A stretch of DNA of 64,000 nucleotides from Acephala macrosclerotiorum. Taxonomy: Eukaryota; Ascomycota; Leotiomycetes; Helotiales; Mollisiaceae. The notes below the pieces were generated by a model. It ran no database searches and was not told where the DNA came from. It was given only the letters and a program-made list of their open reading frames with translations. Every line of letters begins with the position of its first letter. Positions within the stretch are counted from its first letter, which is position 1. The stretch is from the NCBI GenBank assembly GCA_014904845.1, contig MU119408.1, positions 1-64,000 on the forward strand. Direction: 5' to 3'. A program made the position numbers and the translations under genes. This document shows positions 23,061 through 34,773 of this stretch, piece by piece.

Positions 23061-23940
23061 CAATTCGAGCCTGAAGGAATTGAATACACCACAACCTGAT
23101 ATTTGAAACATTGCCTCATTACTACGATCTTCGTTTAGATCTTTGGACATCATCAATACTTCAACCATCTTAGTATCTGCCTTAGATACTGTCCACCAAC
23201 CTCAGTGGCTGATAGAGCAGAAGCCAGCTCTCGAAAGCTAAAAATGCCATATCGAACTGCGTGATGCCCAACTTGAAGTGGGTATCCCCACTGCGATGGA
23301 GATCGACAGAATCAACCAAGTAGGCGACGCAGTGACAGCCCTGAACCCATTTCAGACAGCTGTTGTGTACATAACATTTATTATTTTTTAATATTCAAAA
23401 TGCTGCATACCAACACACCGCACCTTAATTCCTTGCGCTTTTAGCATTTGGCATTGAATCACCGAATGCAGTGATTGAGGGAATGCTCGAGGTACAATCA
23501 GACATCAGAGGAAGCTGATACCGAAGTTATTTCTACAACCCACTTCCACATCCCCCGAGAGATCAAGCTCGCGAACCAAGCGGTGTAGATATCAGATTGC
23601 CTGGGGTAGCCGCGACGGCTTTTTGACATTGCGACTGCTTTTGCGCGACCCCGCATTCATTTAGCCTCTCGATCCCGCTATGCAAAAGTCCTTTCGGGGG
23701 CTATCACCCCGAAACAACAGATCATATTTCTCCGACTTGCCAAAAGTTGTTTTTAATCCCCGAAAAAAATGATGCAGGCCCTTAATTCCATTCTTGCGCA
23801 GTGACGAGTGTTGATCCTTTGGCCCGTATGCAGAAGTGGAATCGGATTCCGAATGCTGGTCTAAATAGTCCGAGCACTACAAGAAAGCGATATGTATATG
23901 CTTGGTAACCTGACATTTCAATGTAAAAGAAAAAATAAAG
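23061..23940. other. Intergenic, no gene seen
   Basis: About 880 bp between the CHAT stop and the esterase start. It could contain decayed remains of a longer CHAT protein C-terminus, but no conserved motif is visible. Confidence 0.45.
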
Positions 23941-26063
23941 ATGAAACTTTCATGTCTGCTCTCCCTTCATTTTGGCGTCAATGTTTTGGCAAGCCCAACC
24001 CTTCTTATGAGGCAAAGCAGTAACAGTACTACTACTTCCGCGCCAATCGTAGATCTGGAGTATGCAATATACGAGGGATACTACAATGCAACTTCTCAAT
24101 TGAAAATATTCAAAGGGTAAGCACTTCTCAGCTTCTCGACTCATCGTCCTCACGGATCCCGAGAAGATGAAAACTTCAGTTTTGGACACAACGGCTAAGT
24201 AAAAGCAGAATTAGATACGCAGCTCCTCCCACTGGGAATCTAAGATGGCAACAGCCTCAAGCGCCAGCAACGAATCGAATCCAGACCATCTCCGCGAAAT
24301 CTTACCCACCAAGATGTCCTCAAAGCAACGATGCCCCAATGTGCGTCTAATGTCCACTTCTACTAAGTAATTTGACTCACTTGGTACAGGCCAGCAAATT
24401 ACAACTTCACAGCTTCCGGACTCGGAAATGAAGATTGCCTCTTCCTCAGCGTCTTCACCCCCAAAAACGCCACCAACCTCCCGGTCCTCGTCTGGATACG
24501 TAAGCTCCACTCCCTCGTCTAAAGACCTCAACTAATATCGATCAGATGGAGGCGGATACGGCACCGGCCAAGGAAACAACGATCTCTCCGAACTCATAAT
24601 GACAAACTCCCACGGTTTCATCGCCATCATCATCCAATACCGCCTCGGCGCCTTCGGCTTCCTGTCCTCAGTTGAACTCTCCCACTTCGGAATCCCCAAC
24701 GCTGGCTTATACGACATGCATTTCTCTCTTCAATGGGTGAAGCAATACATTCATCTCTTCGGCGGCGATCCTTCACACGTGACGATCTCGGGAGAAAGTG
24801 CCGGAGCAGGAGCGGTCATGCTCCAAGCTATGGCTTTCGGCGGAACCCAAGGCACTGAACTTTTCCAGAATGCTATAGTAGCGAGTCCGTATCTGCCTAT
24901 GCAGTGGGAGTATAATGATCTCGCGCCTACTCAGGCTTATTATCTTTTTGCTCAGGCGGCGGGATGCTTCAACCAAGAATTGAACACGGTGAACTCTACG
25001 ATCTTTGAGTGTTTACAAGGGAAAGATACAATTACTTTGCAGAATGCAAGCGCGCATGTATCAGCTGGAGGGAAATATGGACAGTGGGCTTTCTTGCCTG
25101 TTACAGATGGAGAATTCATACAAAAGCGGCCGTCTGAGCAACTGCTCGCAGGTGAGGTGAATGGGATGAGGATGCTTTCTGGAGTAAGACTTCCCCTCCT
25201 CACCCTGCACCCAAAAGTTTAATAAAACACAGAACAACGCAGACGAAGGCCCCGGCTTCGTCCGCCAAACCATCACAACAGAATCAGACTTCGACAACTA
25301 CATCCAAAACCTCTTCCCACTAATGAACACCACCCTCCTCTCCCGCGTAGCATCAACCTACTTCATCCCACCAACCATCCCGGGCCCTCTATTCAGCACC
25401 CTCGGTTCCTCCGGTCCAACAGCACTCAATCAATCCGAATTCGGAATCGGACAACAACAGCGCGCCAACAATTTATACGCAGAAACGACGTTTGTGTGTC
25501 CTAGCTACTGGCTTGCGAGCGCTTACTCCAATACTCAACCACCGAAGGAAGGGAATGGAGGGAAGAAAGCATGGAAATATCAATATTCAGTACCGCCGTC
25601 TGAACATGGTGCTGATTTAGATGCTTATTACGCTATCAACCGCGAAGCGCTGGGATACGGGACTTTATCTCCAGGATTCAGGACAGCGGTGCAGAAGATT
25701 TGGGGACGATTCATCATGTTTGACCACCCTACCCTGCCCAGTCCCGTAATCAACAACATAACAACATCAAGCAACGGAACGAATACAGGAGATGACATCG
25801 CAGCTTCCGGAACGGGACACTGGCCCCTCTGGCAAGGAGGAGAAGGAAAAGATGGATACAAGATGTTGAATCTCAACATGACAGGCGGACACGAAACGAA
25901 GATTCTATGGAGTAGTGCAGATGGAGTGAAGTTGAATGTTACGCAGTATGCTGGGCCTGGACTTACGGCCATATTCGATGTTGTGGATGCGTGGAGTTGG
26001 GAGGGTGGGAGAGGGGAACGGTGCGAGTTTTGGAGGGAGGTTGGGGAGTGGGTTCCTGAATAG
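23941..26063 (+). CDS. Secreted type-B carboxylesterase/lipase
   Basis: Five exons: 23941..24116, 24209..24340, 24390..24499, 24546..25183, 25233..26063 (628 aa); every junction is GT-AG and in phase. The N-terminus is a signal peptide (MKLSCLLSLHFGVNVLA). Family landmarks in order: FKGIRYAAPPTGNLRW, GNEDCLFLSV, the oxyanion-hole HGGGYGTG, YRLGAFGFL, and the nucleophile elbow GESAG with Ser224 (preceded by GDPSHVTIS). It hydrolyses carboxyl esters outside the cell or in the secretory pathway; the substrate is unknown. Several N-glycosylation sequons are present. The acid and histidine of the triad should lie in the 25-26 kb exon but could not be fixed by eye. Length is normal for fungal members and no break is seen. 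Confidence 0.88.
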
Positions 26064-26180
26064 GTGGTTGGGGGTATGAATTATGAATTATGGGTATACA
26101 TTAACGCCATTACGCTATGATCGCATAAAATCGAATTCCGCCAGAAAGCAATTTGGCCAAACATTCGCAATGGTTGGTAC

Positions 26181-26773
26181 TTATCCCGAACTCGAAGGGT
26201 TGCATGTGAATGATCCGATCGTGTTGTTCCAAGGCCCGTACGTCGAGAGGTCTGCGTAGCCTGGGAACTCGATGATCTCGTTGCAACCTGAAGGGCTCAT
26301 ACAAATATCGGAGCAGTTGTTACTCCTATTATGATGTTCAGCAACTGGTTGGCACATGCAAATCTGCGTGGGGAAGAAGAGAAAACGTACCTGTTGACCC
26401 AACAGACAACACCTGGTATCGGCTCAAACGAGGAAACATTGTATGCCCTGGCAGACGAAGTTAGCGTTCAACTCCCAAAACAAGCTGGTTCGAATGAATT
26501 CACCATGGAGCATCAAGTGTTGTGCAGCTGTCGTAAGCAAGAGGAACCGTCATGGCGGTACATTCCCCCTTCCAATTTGGCTCTGTGCAAAGAATGACCT
26601 GGAATTTCGATCAGCATATGCTCTCCTTATTATATCAATGACTCTCGTACCTCTCCAGTCCCATTCCAAGCCAACTGCCTAGCAGCAATCCCCCTTTCCG
26701 ACGACACAGGTGACGAAGGAGCCGCAATCGCAGCAGTAACAAACATCGAGACCAAGAATTGTTGAAACTTCAT
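26181..26773 (-). CDS. Small secreted cysteine-rich protein (8 Cys), possible effector
   Basis: Four short exons, 26651..26773, 26504..26598, 26391..26447 and 26181..26325, join in phase to 139 aa. Introns are 52, 56 and 65 bp, two with clear branch sites (GCTAAC, GCTGAAC). The first 18 residues are a signal peptide (MKFQQFLVSMFVTAAIAA). The mature part has eight cysteines: ILCTEPNWKGEC, YDSC, GVVCW, NNCSDIC, SGCNE and SFTC. An even number suggests four disulfides. The pattern resembles small secreted fungal proteins of unknown fold (CTDxNFxGxC type). It is convergent with the carboxylesterase. No function is claimed; effector or surface-interaction roles are inference. No single open frame covers it, so automated gene callers could miss it. 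Confidence 0.7.
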
Positions 26774-27623
26774 TTGTAATGAACACCTGATTTCACTTCT
26801 CTCTTTTATTTTCGGGGAATAGGAGAAGAAGACTTTAAATACTCTACGAAAAAAAACCTCTCGTATCCAGCCCCTCCCAACGTCATACCATCCATTTCCA
26901 GGGTCCCTGCAGATCTGTCGGCAGATCCTTGGATACCTGCAGCTTTGACAGGGATCTTCGTTGGTGGCACGGATACCGGCCAAAGCCAATGAGGTGTTTA
27001 AATCACCTGGTGAGTCTCAAGACGAGGTTTTATTTTGGGACATAAAGAATGGAAATACGAGGAAAGCGCGACGATAAAGGATGAAATCATACATGTTGTG
27101 GAACTCGTGGTGGATAACGCATCGGGATCGGGCCGTAAGGCTTGACCACATGCATAGAAAAGCAACCCGTGGTTCCACAATGCGTATTGAGAGACATGCT
27201 GAGAAGAGTTGAAAGACCAGCACTTGCTAGTTGACAGAGAAAGGACGAGCGAAAGATTGAGCAGTAACGAAATATTCGAACGCTAGGCAAAGCAATTCTT
27301 AGCCTAAAGATTCTGGGGCATTCTCAGCAGAACACCGTGGATCCGAGCATGAAGAATTCTATTCGCGGCAAACCCGGATGTCTCAATGCCCGCGGAGTAG
27401 ATTCGAGGCAGCTGATAGCAATGCTCTCGTTCATATATAGATATGCGAGTCTTTCTATCCGCCAAACCTGATATTCAGCTTTTGTACTGTCGATGTTTCC
27501 GCCGGTATGCTCAACGCCAAACAATATGTCGCTTTTCATGATTCATAACGCCGTCAATGCATCGATACCACACGTTTCCACACCCTTCACTTGTCAGATA
27601 TCCGGAGACTCTCTGCCCTCCAC
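26774..27623. other. Intergenic, nothing recognised
   Basis: About 850 bp upstream of the cysteine-rich gene and downstream of PTH2. Minus-strand open frames around 27,000-27,290 are overlapping and low quality. Confidence 0.5.
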
Positions 27624-28489
27624 CTACAACAACTTCAACCCACCTGTAACCTTATCAACCACACTCAACGGCCCGGGCCCAATCCCCAATACCGTATGAC
27701 TACCCGCCGCAATCTGCGTCCTCCCCGCATCGGCAATAACCTCCGCCACCAACCCTAAACTAATCGCTTGAGCTTGCAACATCTCCAACTCATCCTCGCT
27801 CTTAACCTGTAAAGCTACCTTCATCTGTCCTTCTCTTTCCCATCTCCTCAGAATTATTGATTTCGGATCGTTCTTGAGGAAGCGCTTATAGCAGGCTAGA
27901 GTTGCATGTCCGCACTGTGCTGCGATTTTACCTGTGATATGTGTTAGTCTTATGAGGGTGGAAAAGAGGGGAGGGGAAGGAGGGAGAAGGTACCTTTAGT
28001 CATGCCTAGATCCGTTCTAACAACGAGGACCATTTTACACGGCTCCCCGTTGTCCTGTGGGATGTCTTCCATCTTCACCACAGGGTTGCTCTCCTCCTTC
28101 TTAACTACCACCTTCTTCTCTTTCTTGACCGAAGCAGAAGTAGCTCTCAACCCATCCCTCTTGTCAGCCTCTAAACCATTCGCCCAATTCGGCGCATGGT
28201 CCAGTATACTCTCATCGATATCCTCCTCCTCACTTTCTTCTTCATCGTCGTAATTCGATACTCCGCGCACAGCTAAAGCGCCTTTCGGCATGAACGGTAT
28301 TGGTAAGAAACCTAGGGAGGATGCGATTCCAATCATGTATCCGCTGACAGCTGCAATGATCGCGGTCCCGATTAACATCGCCAATAGAGTTGGTGGTGGT
28401 CTGAGGTCTGACATTGCGTATGAAGTCGAGGAACTGAATGTTCGAGGGTTGAATGTTGGTGTTGAGTTGGACACCGAAGACGCGGTCAA
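27624..28489 (-). CDS. PTH2: Peptidyl-tRNA hydrolase 2 (PTH2), membrane-anchored form
   Basis: Exons 27994..28489 and 27624..27931 join in phase across a 62-bp intron (267 aa). The C-terminal catalytic domain begins CKMVLVVRTDLGMTKGKIAAQCGHA, the PTH2 signature with its conserved Lys, Asp and His region, and ends in AGRTQIAAGSHTVLGIGPGP, as in the family. It releases peptides from prematurely dissociated peptidyl-tRNA. The N-terminus has a hydrophobic segment (TLLAMLIGTAIIAAVSGYMI, about residues 33-55), as in PTH2 proteins of the mitochondrial outer membrane. An acidic, then Lys-rich linker follows. An alternative in-frame start at an ATG about 25 codons in is possible. Confidence 0.92.
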
Positions 28490-29055
28490 GTCGCGAATTG
28501 TGCAGAGAAATTTCGGGGACTGAACTTTACGTCACTGGGTGCCTGAGCTTCCGAGTCAGGCGCAAGTTTTGAACGCCAATCAAAGAATTCAGGGGCTTTG
28601 ACAGCGCGTGGATTCCGCGAGGGTGCCTGGGGTTTCAGGGCATGTATTTTGCGAAATGCAACAAAAGAATGGGATGTGGATCTTGGCCGGCGAGATGAGA
28701 TGAGATGAGGGTTGAGTCTGCTGTTTCTCGTTTATTGGGCTTGATAAATGGGATAAGAGAGAGAGAGAGGAGTGTACTTTGGAGGAAGAGCCGAATTAAA
28801 AGGAAAGAGCCTCTTAGAAGAGGTGCTCTGTGCGCTGTCACGCCTATTTGAGTCACTGCCTGTTCTGGTTGACAACCTCAGGCTCTACAAAAGAGGGGGT
28901 ACTTGATACCTCTGACGACTTGAGGCCAAGATCACATGCTGACTTGGATCGGAATCCGAATTTACGGTCAGCGATCTATAGCATTGTAGTAACATGGGTA
29001 TCAAGCTACATCTCTCAAGACATTTCGGACATTGAAGTTTAGGGCGTGCTCAACC
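28490..29055. other. Intergenic between PTH2 and UTP7
   Basis: About 565 bp; upstream region of PTH2 and 3' flank of UTP7. A short GAGA-type purine run lies at about 28,755-28,775. No gene is supported. Confidence 0.5.
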
Positions 29056-30836
29056 TCACTTCCTAGCAAATCGGCCAAGAGCAGGACCAAGCTCTTGTTC
29101 CGACTCCTTCAGTCGCTCCTGCTTCCTCTCATTCTGGCTCTTCTTCAATTCCTCAATCCTCAATCTCTTCTCATCAATGATGTTCCTCGAGCCCTTCTTT
29201 CTGAGATACTTCCTCAGAGAGCTGTTCTTCCCTCTACCACGATTCTTGATATCTGCAATTGGATCCACTGGCTTCTTGTCTAGATCCCGCTCTGCTTTTC
29301 GCTGCTCCTCCGATCTCAAATCCAAGTTTCCAACAAAGTCAGGATTCAATGAGATCATCTCTGGTTGCAGCTTATTGAGCAGCGTCCTGACCTCAGTTTC
29401 TTGTCGCTGCTTCGTGTTCTCGTATGGGTTGATCTCCTGGGCGTCGAAATTGGGTTCTCCAGCACCTGGTACAATGATCGATGAGAATCCAGCATCGTGC
29501 GACACACCCAAAAGATCCTCGAACGGACACCACTTCACCCGCTCTATCCGCCTACCCTCACCTCCCCAAGCCATATATGGGCTCTGGATCTTCTCTTGCT
29601 CTAGAGAAGATTTCGAAAATAGACCTTTCCATATCGAGGTTTGTGTTCCCCATCCTACAGCGGTTAATCCTCGGTCAGATATTGCGACAGATGTCGCTGG
29701 CTGCCTCGTGAAATAGCTATTGACTTCCTTGAACATTCGAATGTCCCATACTGACATCTTCAGATCTTGACCTGTCGAGACCATGTATCGACCTTCTCGG
29801 TCGATACCAAGTGCTCGAACTGGTCCACGATGTGCTAGGAGCTTGACTAGAGGTGTAGTAGAATTTGGAGACCAAAGGGTGACTGTGCCGTTCTGGTGGC
29901 CCATGTGGAGGACAGCATTATGTGGATTCTGAGTAAGAGATGTAGGTGATCCAAGTTTGGTAGGTATCTCAATGACCATTTGCCCAGTAGATGTGTCTTG
30001 GTACTTTAAGTAGCCGGCATTGCCCTGCATTTGTCAGAAATGGCCTGTAGAGGAGAACAAGAGCAAACTTACCACTGTAGCTAGCAGGTAGTGATAGGGT
30101 AGAAATTCCATATTGGTGACCTCAATATGCTTCTTCAAGCAATGAATCTCCACGCCCGCTCTATCGTATATATAGACGTACTTCTTCTGCGCCACCGCAA
30201 ACATCTGATTATTATGCAACCATTTCGCATCTCTGACAGTCTCTCCCAACTGTAATTCACACCCCAACTTTCCTTCTCTCCAATCCATCGTCGCAATATG
30301 GCCCTTTCGCCCTGCCAAAAGCAGATCTCGGCCATTTCGAGTATAGTCGCACACATATGGACCCAAATTATCCAGCTTCAGCTCGAATCTCTTCTTCGCC
30401 GTCTCGATTGGGACATCTGCTTGTATCTCGTCTTGTCGAACTTTGTAGGTTCGTTCGAGGTCTGTTTCTGGCTCTAGGAATCCTTCTGTGTTCTCGTGTA
30501 AGATTTCTGCATCTTTGGCTCGTAGAGTAGCGGTTTTGTATTTTGCTTCGAGGGCTTTGAGATTCCCGCGCAATTTCTTGTCCTTGATTCCTTTTACTGC
30601 GAGATGTCAGCTTTCGCACGATCACACTGGACACCTCTGGCAATGGACGTGATGTATGTCTTACATGGAATCTTTCTGCCTCTGCCATATGCCTTCTCTG
30701 CTTCTCTCCGCCGCCGAATCTGTGCAGCATCTGGTGTAGTGGTCGTCGTCAAATCCAACCTCGCTCTTTTTATCGGCACAGCACCATTGAAATGCACCTT
30801 GCCCTCACTGGGGGCATCCACAAGATCGAGATCCAT
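29056..30836 (-). CDS. UTP7: U3 snoRNA-associated protein 7 (WDR46 homologue)
   Basis: Exons 30665..30836, 30073..30596 and 29056..30024 join in phase (554 aa); introns are 68 and 48 bp with canonical ends. The N-terminal basic region has GRGRKIP followed by LKGIKDKKLRGNL, typical of UTP7. WD40 repeats follow (GPYVCDYTRNGRDLLLAGRK, HNAVLHMGHQNGTVTLWSP, VRALGIDREGRYMVSTGQD). The C-terminal BING4CT region (PFEDLLGVSHDAGFSSIIVP, GAGEPNFDA) is characteristic. The lysine-rich tail fits a nucleolar protein. UTP7 is a core part of the small-subunit processome that matures 18S rRNA. It is divergent from TSR1, another 40S assembly factor, with only 278 bp between start codons. Confidence 0.95.
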
Positions 30837-31114
30837 GATTACTTCTAAAATCAATGTCCCGACTCCCAATAATAACTGGCTTGAATCTTCATCGCTGAAT
30901 GCTGGTCGATGTTTAAAATCTTCGGGTCCTTATCGAAGAACTTTTAACGCCAAGACTTCCCGATAAGCGATAAGAGCGGCAAGCACACAGAAAATGCGGA
31001 AAAGTTCAGAACCCCACACTGCGACATCCTTCGAGAACCAGACTTAACTTTTCTTAAAAATCGTTCACCGTGGCTTCGATACCTTTCAGATTCAAAGCCG
31101 GAGGAAACGGCACT
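30837..31114. promoter_or_regulatory. Bidirectional promoter of UTP7 and TSR1
   Basis: 278 bp separate the two start codons. A minus-strand GCGATGAAG at about 30,887-30,895 is one mismatch from the PAC box (GCGATGAG) common at yeast ribosome-biogenesis promoters. No clear RRPE partner was found. Shared control is inferred from gene order and function. Confidence 0.5.
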
Positions 31115-33618
31115 ATGCCTTCTTCCACTGTACAGCACTCGCACAGGAGCACAACAAAAGCTTCTCATAAACCATTCAAATCCAGGAAGGCGAGCAAGGG
31201 TGCTTTGAAGGAGATTTCTAAAGGTATGTTCACGATGACTCTCAGCAAGTAAAATACTAAGATTCCGAAGGCAAAGTATCTGATCTTAGCCATCGAAAGA
31301 CACCCCATCAGCAAATGATGTCTAAATTCGACCGTCGAAACCAAGCACGACAGAAGCAACTGAACAAGCACAAGGAGCATTTGCGCGAGACGAATGTTTT
31401 TGCGGGCCGTGATGGAGCGCCTAGGATAGTTGCAGTCATACCTTTGTGCGAAGATGGAGATGCTGCGGCTGCGATTCGGTTATTGAGTGGTAGTCTGGAC
31501 ATTGAGGCCGAGATTCCAGACGAGGGGATTGTAAGGACGGATATTGATCGCTTTAAGCAGAAGATTCAGTATCTTGTTCTGAAGAGAGACTTGATGGCTT
31601 GTTTGGATGCTGGGAGAGTGGCGGATTTCGTCATTTTCATCATGTCGCCGGAGCAGGAGGTCGATGCACTGGGAGAATTGATCATTAGAAGTGTGGAGAG
31701 CCAGGGATTGTCGACTCTTTTGACAGTGGTTCAGGGTATGGACAAGGTGGAACCACCGAAGAGAAGACCGCAGGTATTGGGCTCGCTCAAGTCCTACATT
31801 ACGCACTTCCACCCGGAACAGGAGAAGATTCACAACTTAGATTCAAGGCAGGAATGTGCCAATCTCATGCGCTCGTTATGTACGACAACTCCAAAGGGGG
31901 TCAGGTGGAGGGACGAGCGAAGTTGGATGCTTGTGGATGAGGTTCAGTGGCCAGAGAACGGGGAGGAAAATGTCGTCTTGACAGGCGTTGTGAGAGGAAG
32001 GGGGTTGAAGGCCGACAGATTGGTTCAAGTTGGTGATTGGGGAGATTATCAAATCGAGAAGATCACGGCTGCACCATTGGCTGTGAAGAAGAGAAAGGTA
32101 GAAGAGATGGCGGTGGATGCTGGAGATGCAGAGAATATCCTAGAGATCCCAACCCAGGACCAGGACGATCTCGCAGAACTGGCACCCGAAGAGATCATGA
32201 TGGAGGACGAGATCGATGCCACAATGTCCGTTGCGACTACGGACAAGAGAGGAGTACTGTTGGACGATCATCACTATTTCTCAGACGACGAAACACATTT
32301 ACCAGCTGTTCCGAAGAGGTTACCCAAGGGAACATCAGCCTACCAAGCAGCGTGGTTCTTGGGAGACAACTTCTCGGATTCAGGGTCAGATTATGAGGAC
32401 TTTGATGGGCAGGGAGATGTGTCTATGGATGCTCCAGCCTTACCCCAAGATGGCGTCGAAGGATTTGCACCAAGAGAACCAACAGAAGCTGCTCCCACAG
32501 AATACGCGAAGTCAGAAATGTTCTTGGATCCGAACCCAGATGACGAAGCAGAAGCAGAGCAACTAGCTGCGTTTAGAAACCGAAAAGTCGACGAAGCGGC
32601 AGAGGACAGAGAATTTCCAGACGAGATTGAACTTCATCCACACGTACTTGCGAGAGAGCGATTAGCAAGATATCGTGGACTGAAGAGTCTACGGACGAGT
32701 CATTGGGAGGAGGATGAAGACAGAGCACACGAACCGGAAGAGTGGAGACGACTACTCCAAGTGCCAGACTATAAATCAGCACGAAGTCAAGTCACTCGCG
32801 AAGCACTTGTCGGTGGTGTAGCAGCTGGGACACGAGTCCACGTCCATCTTCGCAACGTCCCTACTTCTCTCAAATCCTCATACTACCCCTCACACCCTCT
32901 CAACCTCTTCTCTCTCCTACGCCACGAACACAAGCGCGCAGTCGTCAACTTCAACGTTACTCTCAGCTCCGACTACCCCTCACCCATCAAGTCCAAAGAA
33001 GAACTAATCATACATTGCGGCCCCCGCCGCTTCGTCATTAACCCCCTCTTCTCCCAAGGAGGCACCACACCAAACGACGTCCACAAATTCGATCGCTACC
33101 TCCACCCCGGCTCCTCCGCAACCGCAACCTTCGTCGCCCCCCTAACTTGGGGCTCAGTACCAACCTTATTCTTCAAACGCAACTCCTCAACCTCTACCTC
33201 CTCCGAACCTCCCCTCCAACTCATCGCCACCGGCACCTCCCTCCCCCCATCCTCTTCCCGCGTAATCGCCAAACGCATAATTCTCACTGGCCACCCCTAC
33301 AAAATCCACAAAAAGCTCGTTACAATCCGCTACATGTTCTTCAACCGCGAAGACGTCGAATGGTTCAAAGCGTTGCAGTTATGGACCAAACGGGGGAGAA
33401 GTGGATTTATCAAGGAGAGTTTGGGAACTCATGGATATTTTAAGGCTACGTTTGACGGGAAGATTAATCCGCAGGACAGTGTGGGGGTTAGTTTGTATAA
33501 GAGGATGTGGCCGAGGAATGCTAGGGCTTTGGGAGCGGGTGAATTAGAGGCACTGGGGGAGGGGAGTGGGGATGAGGAGGAGGGAATGGATGTTGACGAT
33601 GGAGGAGTCGTTGTTTAG
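31115..33618 (+). CDS. TSR1: Ribosome biogenesis protein TSR1
   Basis: Exons 31115..31223 and 31271..33618 join in phase across a 47-bp intron (818 aa). The N-terminus HSHRSTTKASHKPFKSRKAS, then KTPHQQMMSKFDRRNQARQKQ, is the TSR1/BMS1 family signature. A GTPase-like domain follows without a usable P-loop, as is usual for TSR1. Next come an acidic, unstructured middle (about residues 310-470) and the C-terminal beta-barrel region (HVHLRNVP, FKRNSS, RIILTGHPYKIHKK, FKATFDGKINPQD). TSR1 binds pre-40S particles in the cytoplasm and blocks early joining of initiation factors. Codon use shifts to C-rich third positions within 32,850-33,300, but the frame is continuous. An ATG at 31070 would add 15 residues and looks less likely. 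Confidence 0.95.
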
Positions 33619-33675
33619 ACTTTGCATAGACTATGATGGGATGAGAAGATCGGCGTTCGCTTTTAGAGGAAGATA

Positions 33676-34375
33676 TTACAAATTTCCAGCAGGACAGCCT
33701 GTGCAACAAATACAGTCTTTCTCGCATATCACCCAGTCTTCATCAAGCACATCTATCTCCGTCTCTAACTCCATCACAACCTCAAACTCCAAATCCTCAT
33801 CAACGTATCTATTCAAGTCCCTTGTACTAATATTTGCCTTCTTCCTAATATCCCAATATTTCTTGGACTCTTCTGCTGGATCGGTATTCTCTCCCACTGG
33901 TAATACCGTCTCTTCGGGACGAGAAGTTGAAGCGGAAGGGTCCTTTGAAGGCATGTTTGGAGAGATGTTCCGCAAGGTGTCTCGATCAGAGGATGCGATA
34001 GACTAGGAAATTATCAGGTGAGGTCTTGAGGATGAGCATGAACCCTGAAATACATACATCACAAGATTCGTCTTTCTCCTGTCCCGGCAGCGAAAGCCTT
34101 TCCAAGAGTTTCTCGAAATCCTTCAATGCTTTGGTCGTTGGTGCTGGCGGTGGCACCGTCGGTGGTGTTGATATCCTCGGTGGTTCAGATAATTTTGACG
34201 GTAAAGGTGGCGACGGGGACTTAGCAATAGTCTGCAACTCGTTGGTAGCAGTATCTTGAGTATGTCTTGGGGAATCCAGCAGGTGCTTTGCCATATCGAT
34301 TTCGCTTTTGAAGCGTTTGTTGCAAGTGCAAATTACGGCCGCGGCGGTCATCTTCTCCTCCTTGGATCCTGCCAT
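33676..34375 (-). CDS. Small C2H2-like zinc-finger protein, tandem paralogue A
   Basis: Exons 34058..34375 and 33676..34002 join in phase (214 aa; 55-bp intron, GTATGT donor). Near the N-terminus is CTCNKRFKSEIDMAKHLLDSPRH, a C-x-C-x12-H-x6-H arrangement resembling a single C2H2 finger with unusually close cysteines. A Pro-rich linker (SPSPPLPSKLSEPP) and the helix FEKLLERLSL follow. The C-terminal exon ends in EDWVICEKDCICCTGCP, a compact cysteine cluster. The next gene upstream has the same order of parts, so the two are duplicates. The function is unknown; nucleic-acid or protein binding is inferred from the metal-ligand pattern. Confidence 0.7.
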
Positions 34376-34773
34376 GTCTTGAGGCAGAAAGTCAACGTCG
34401 ATTTGCTTCTATGAATGGAGTATTTTGGAAATGAAGAATGTTGAGAATGGCTAGCGTTGAGAATGCTAGATCTCTAGAATTCTTAATTTTTGAGGGTGGC
34501 TGGTTTTGAGAATGGAATCTTGATAGGTTTGAAGATAATTGGATTGGAAGTCTTTAATCTGGATCCTAGGAATAGAAGAAGTAGAAACGAGAAAGAGCCA
34601 AAGGGAAAAGGAGATGGGCGTCTTTGTTTGCACGCATAGCTGCAGTAGGTTACACATGACAACACCCGCCAACTGAAATGAAAATCTGGTTTGCAGAATC
34701 CTTTTCCTCGCCAAATGGCGGAGATTATATCGAGCTTGAGTACTTGTCTGTAGGTGTAACTCGAAGCAAAGCT
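34376..34773. other. Intergenic between the zinc-finger paralogues
   Basis: About 400 bp; promoter of paralogue A and 3' flank of paralogue B. No other gene is supported. Confidence 0.5.

Noticed and set aside
30034..30077. C-terminal extension of the UTP7 middle exon
   Set aside because: Read-through of a 48-bp intron; splicing to 30024 continues the WD40 domain in phase.
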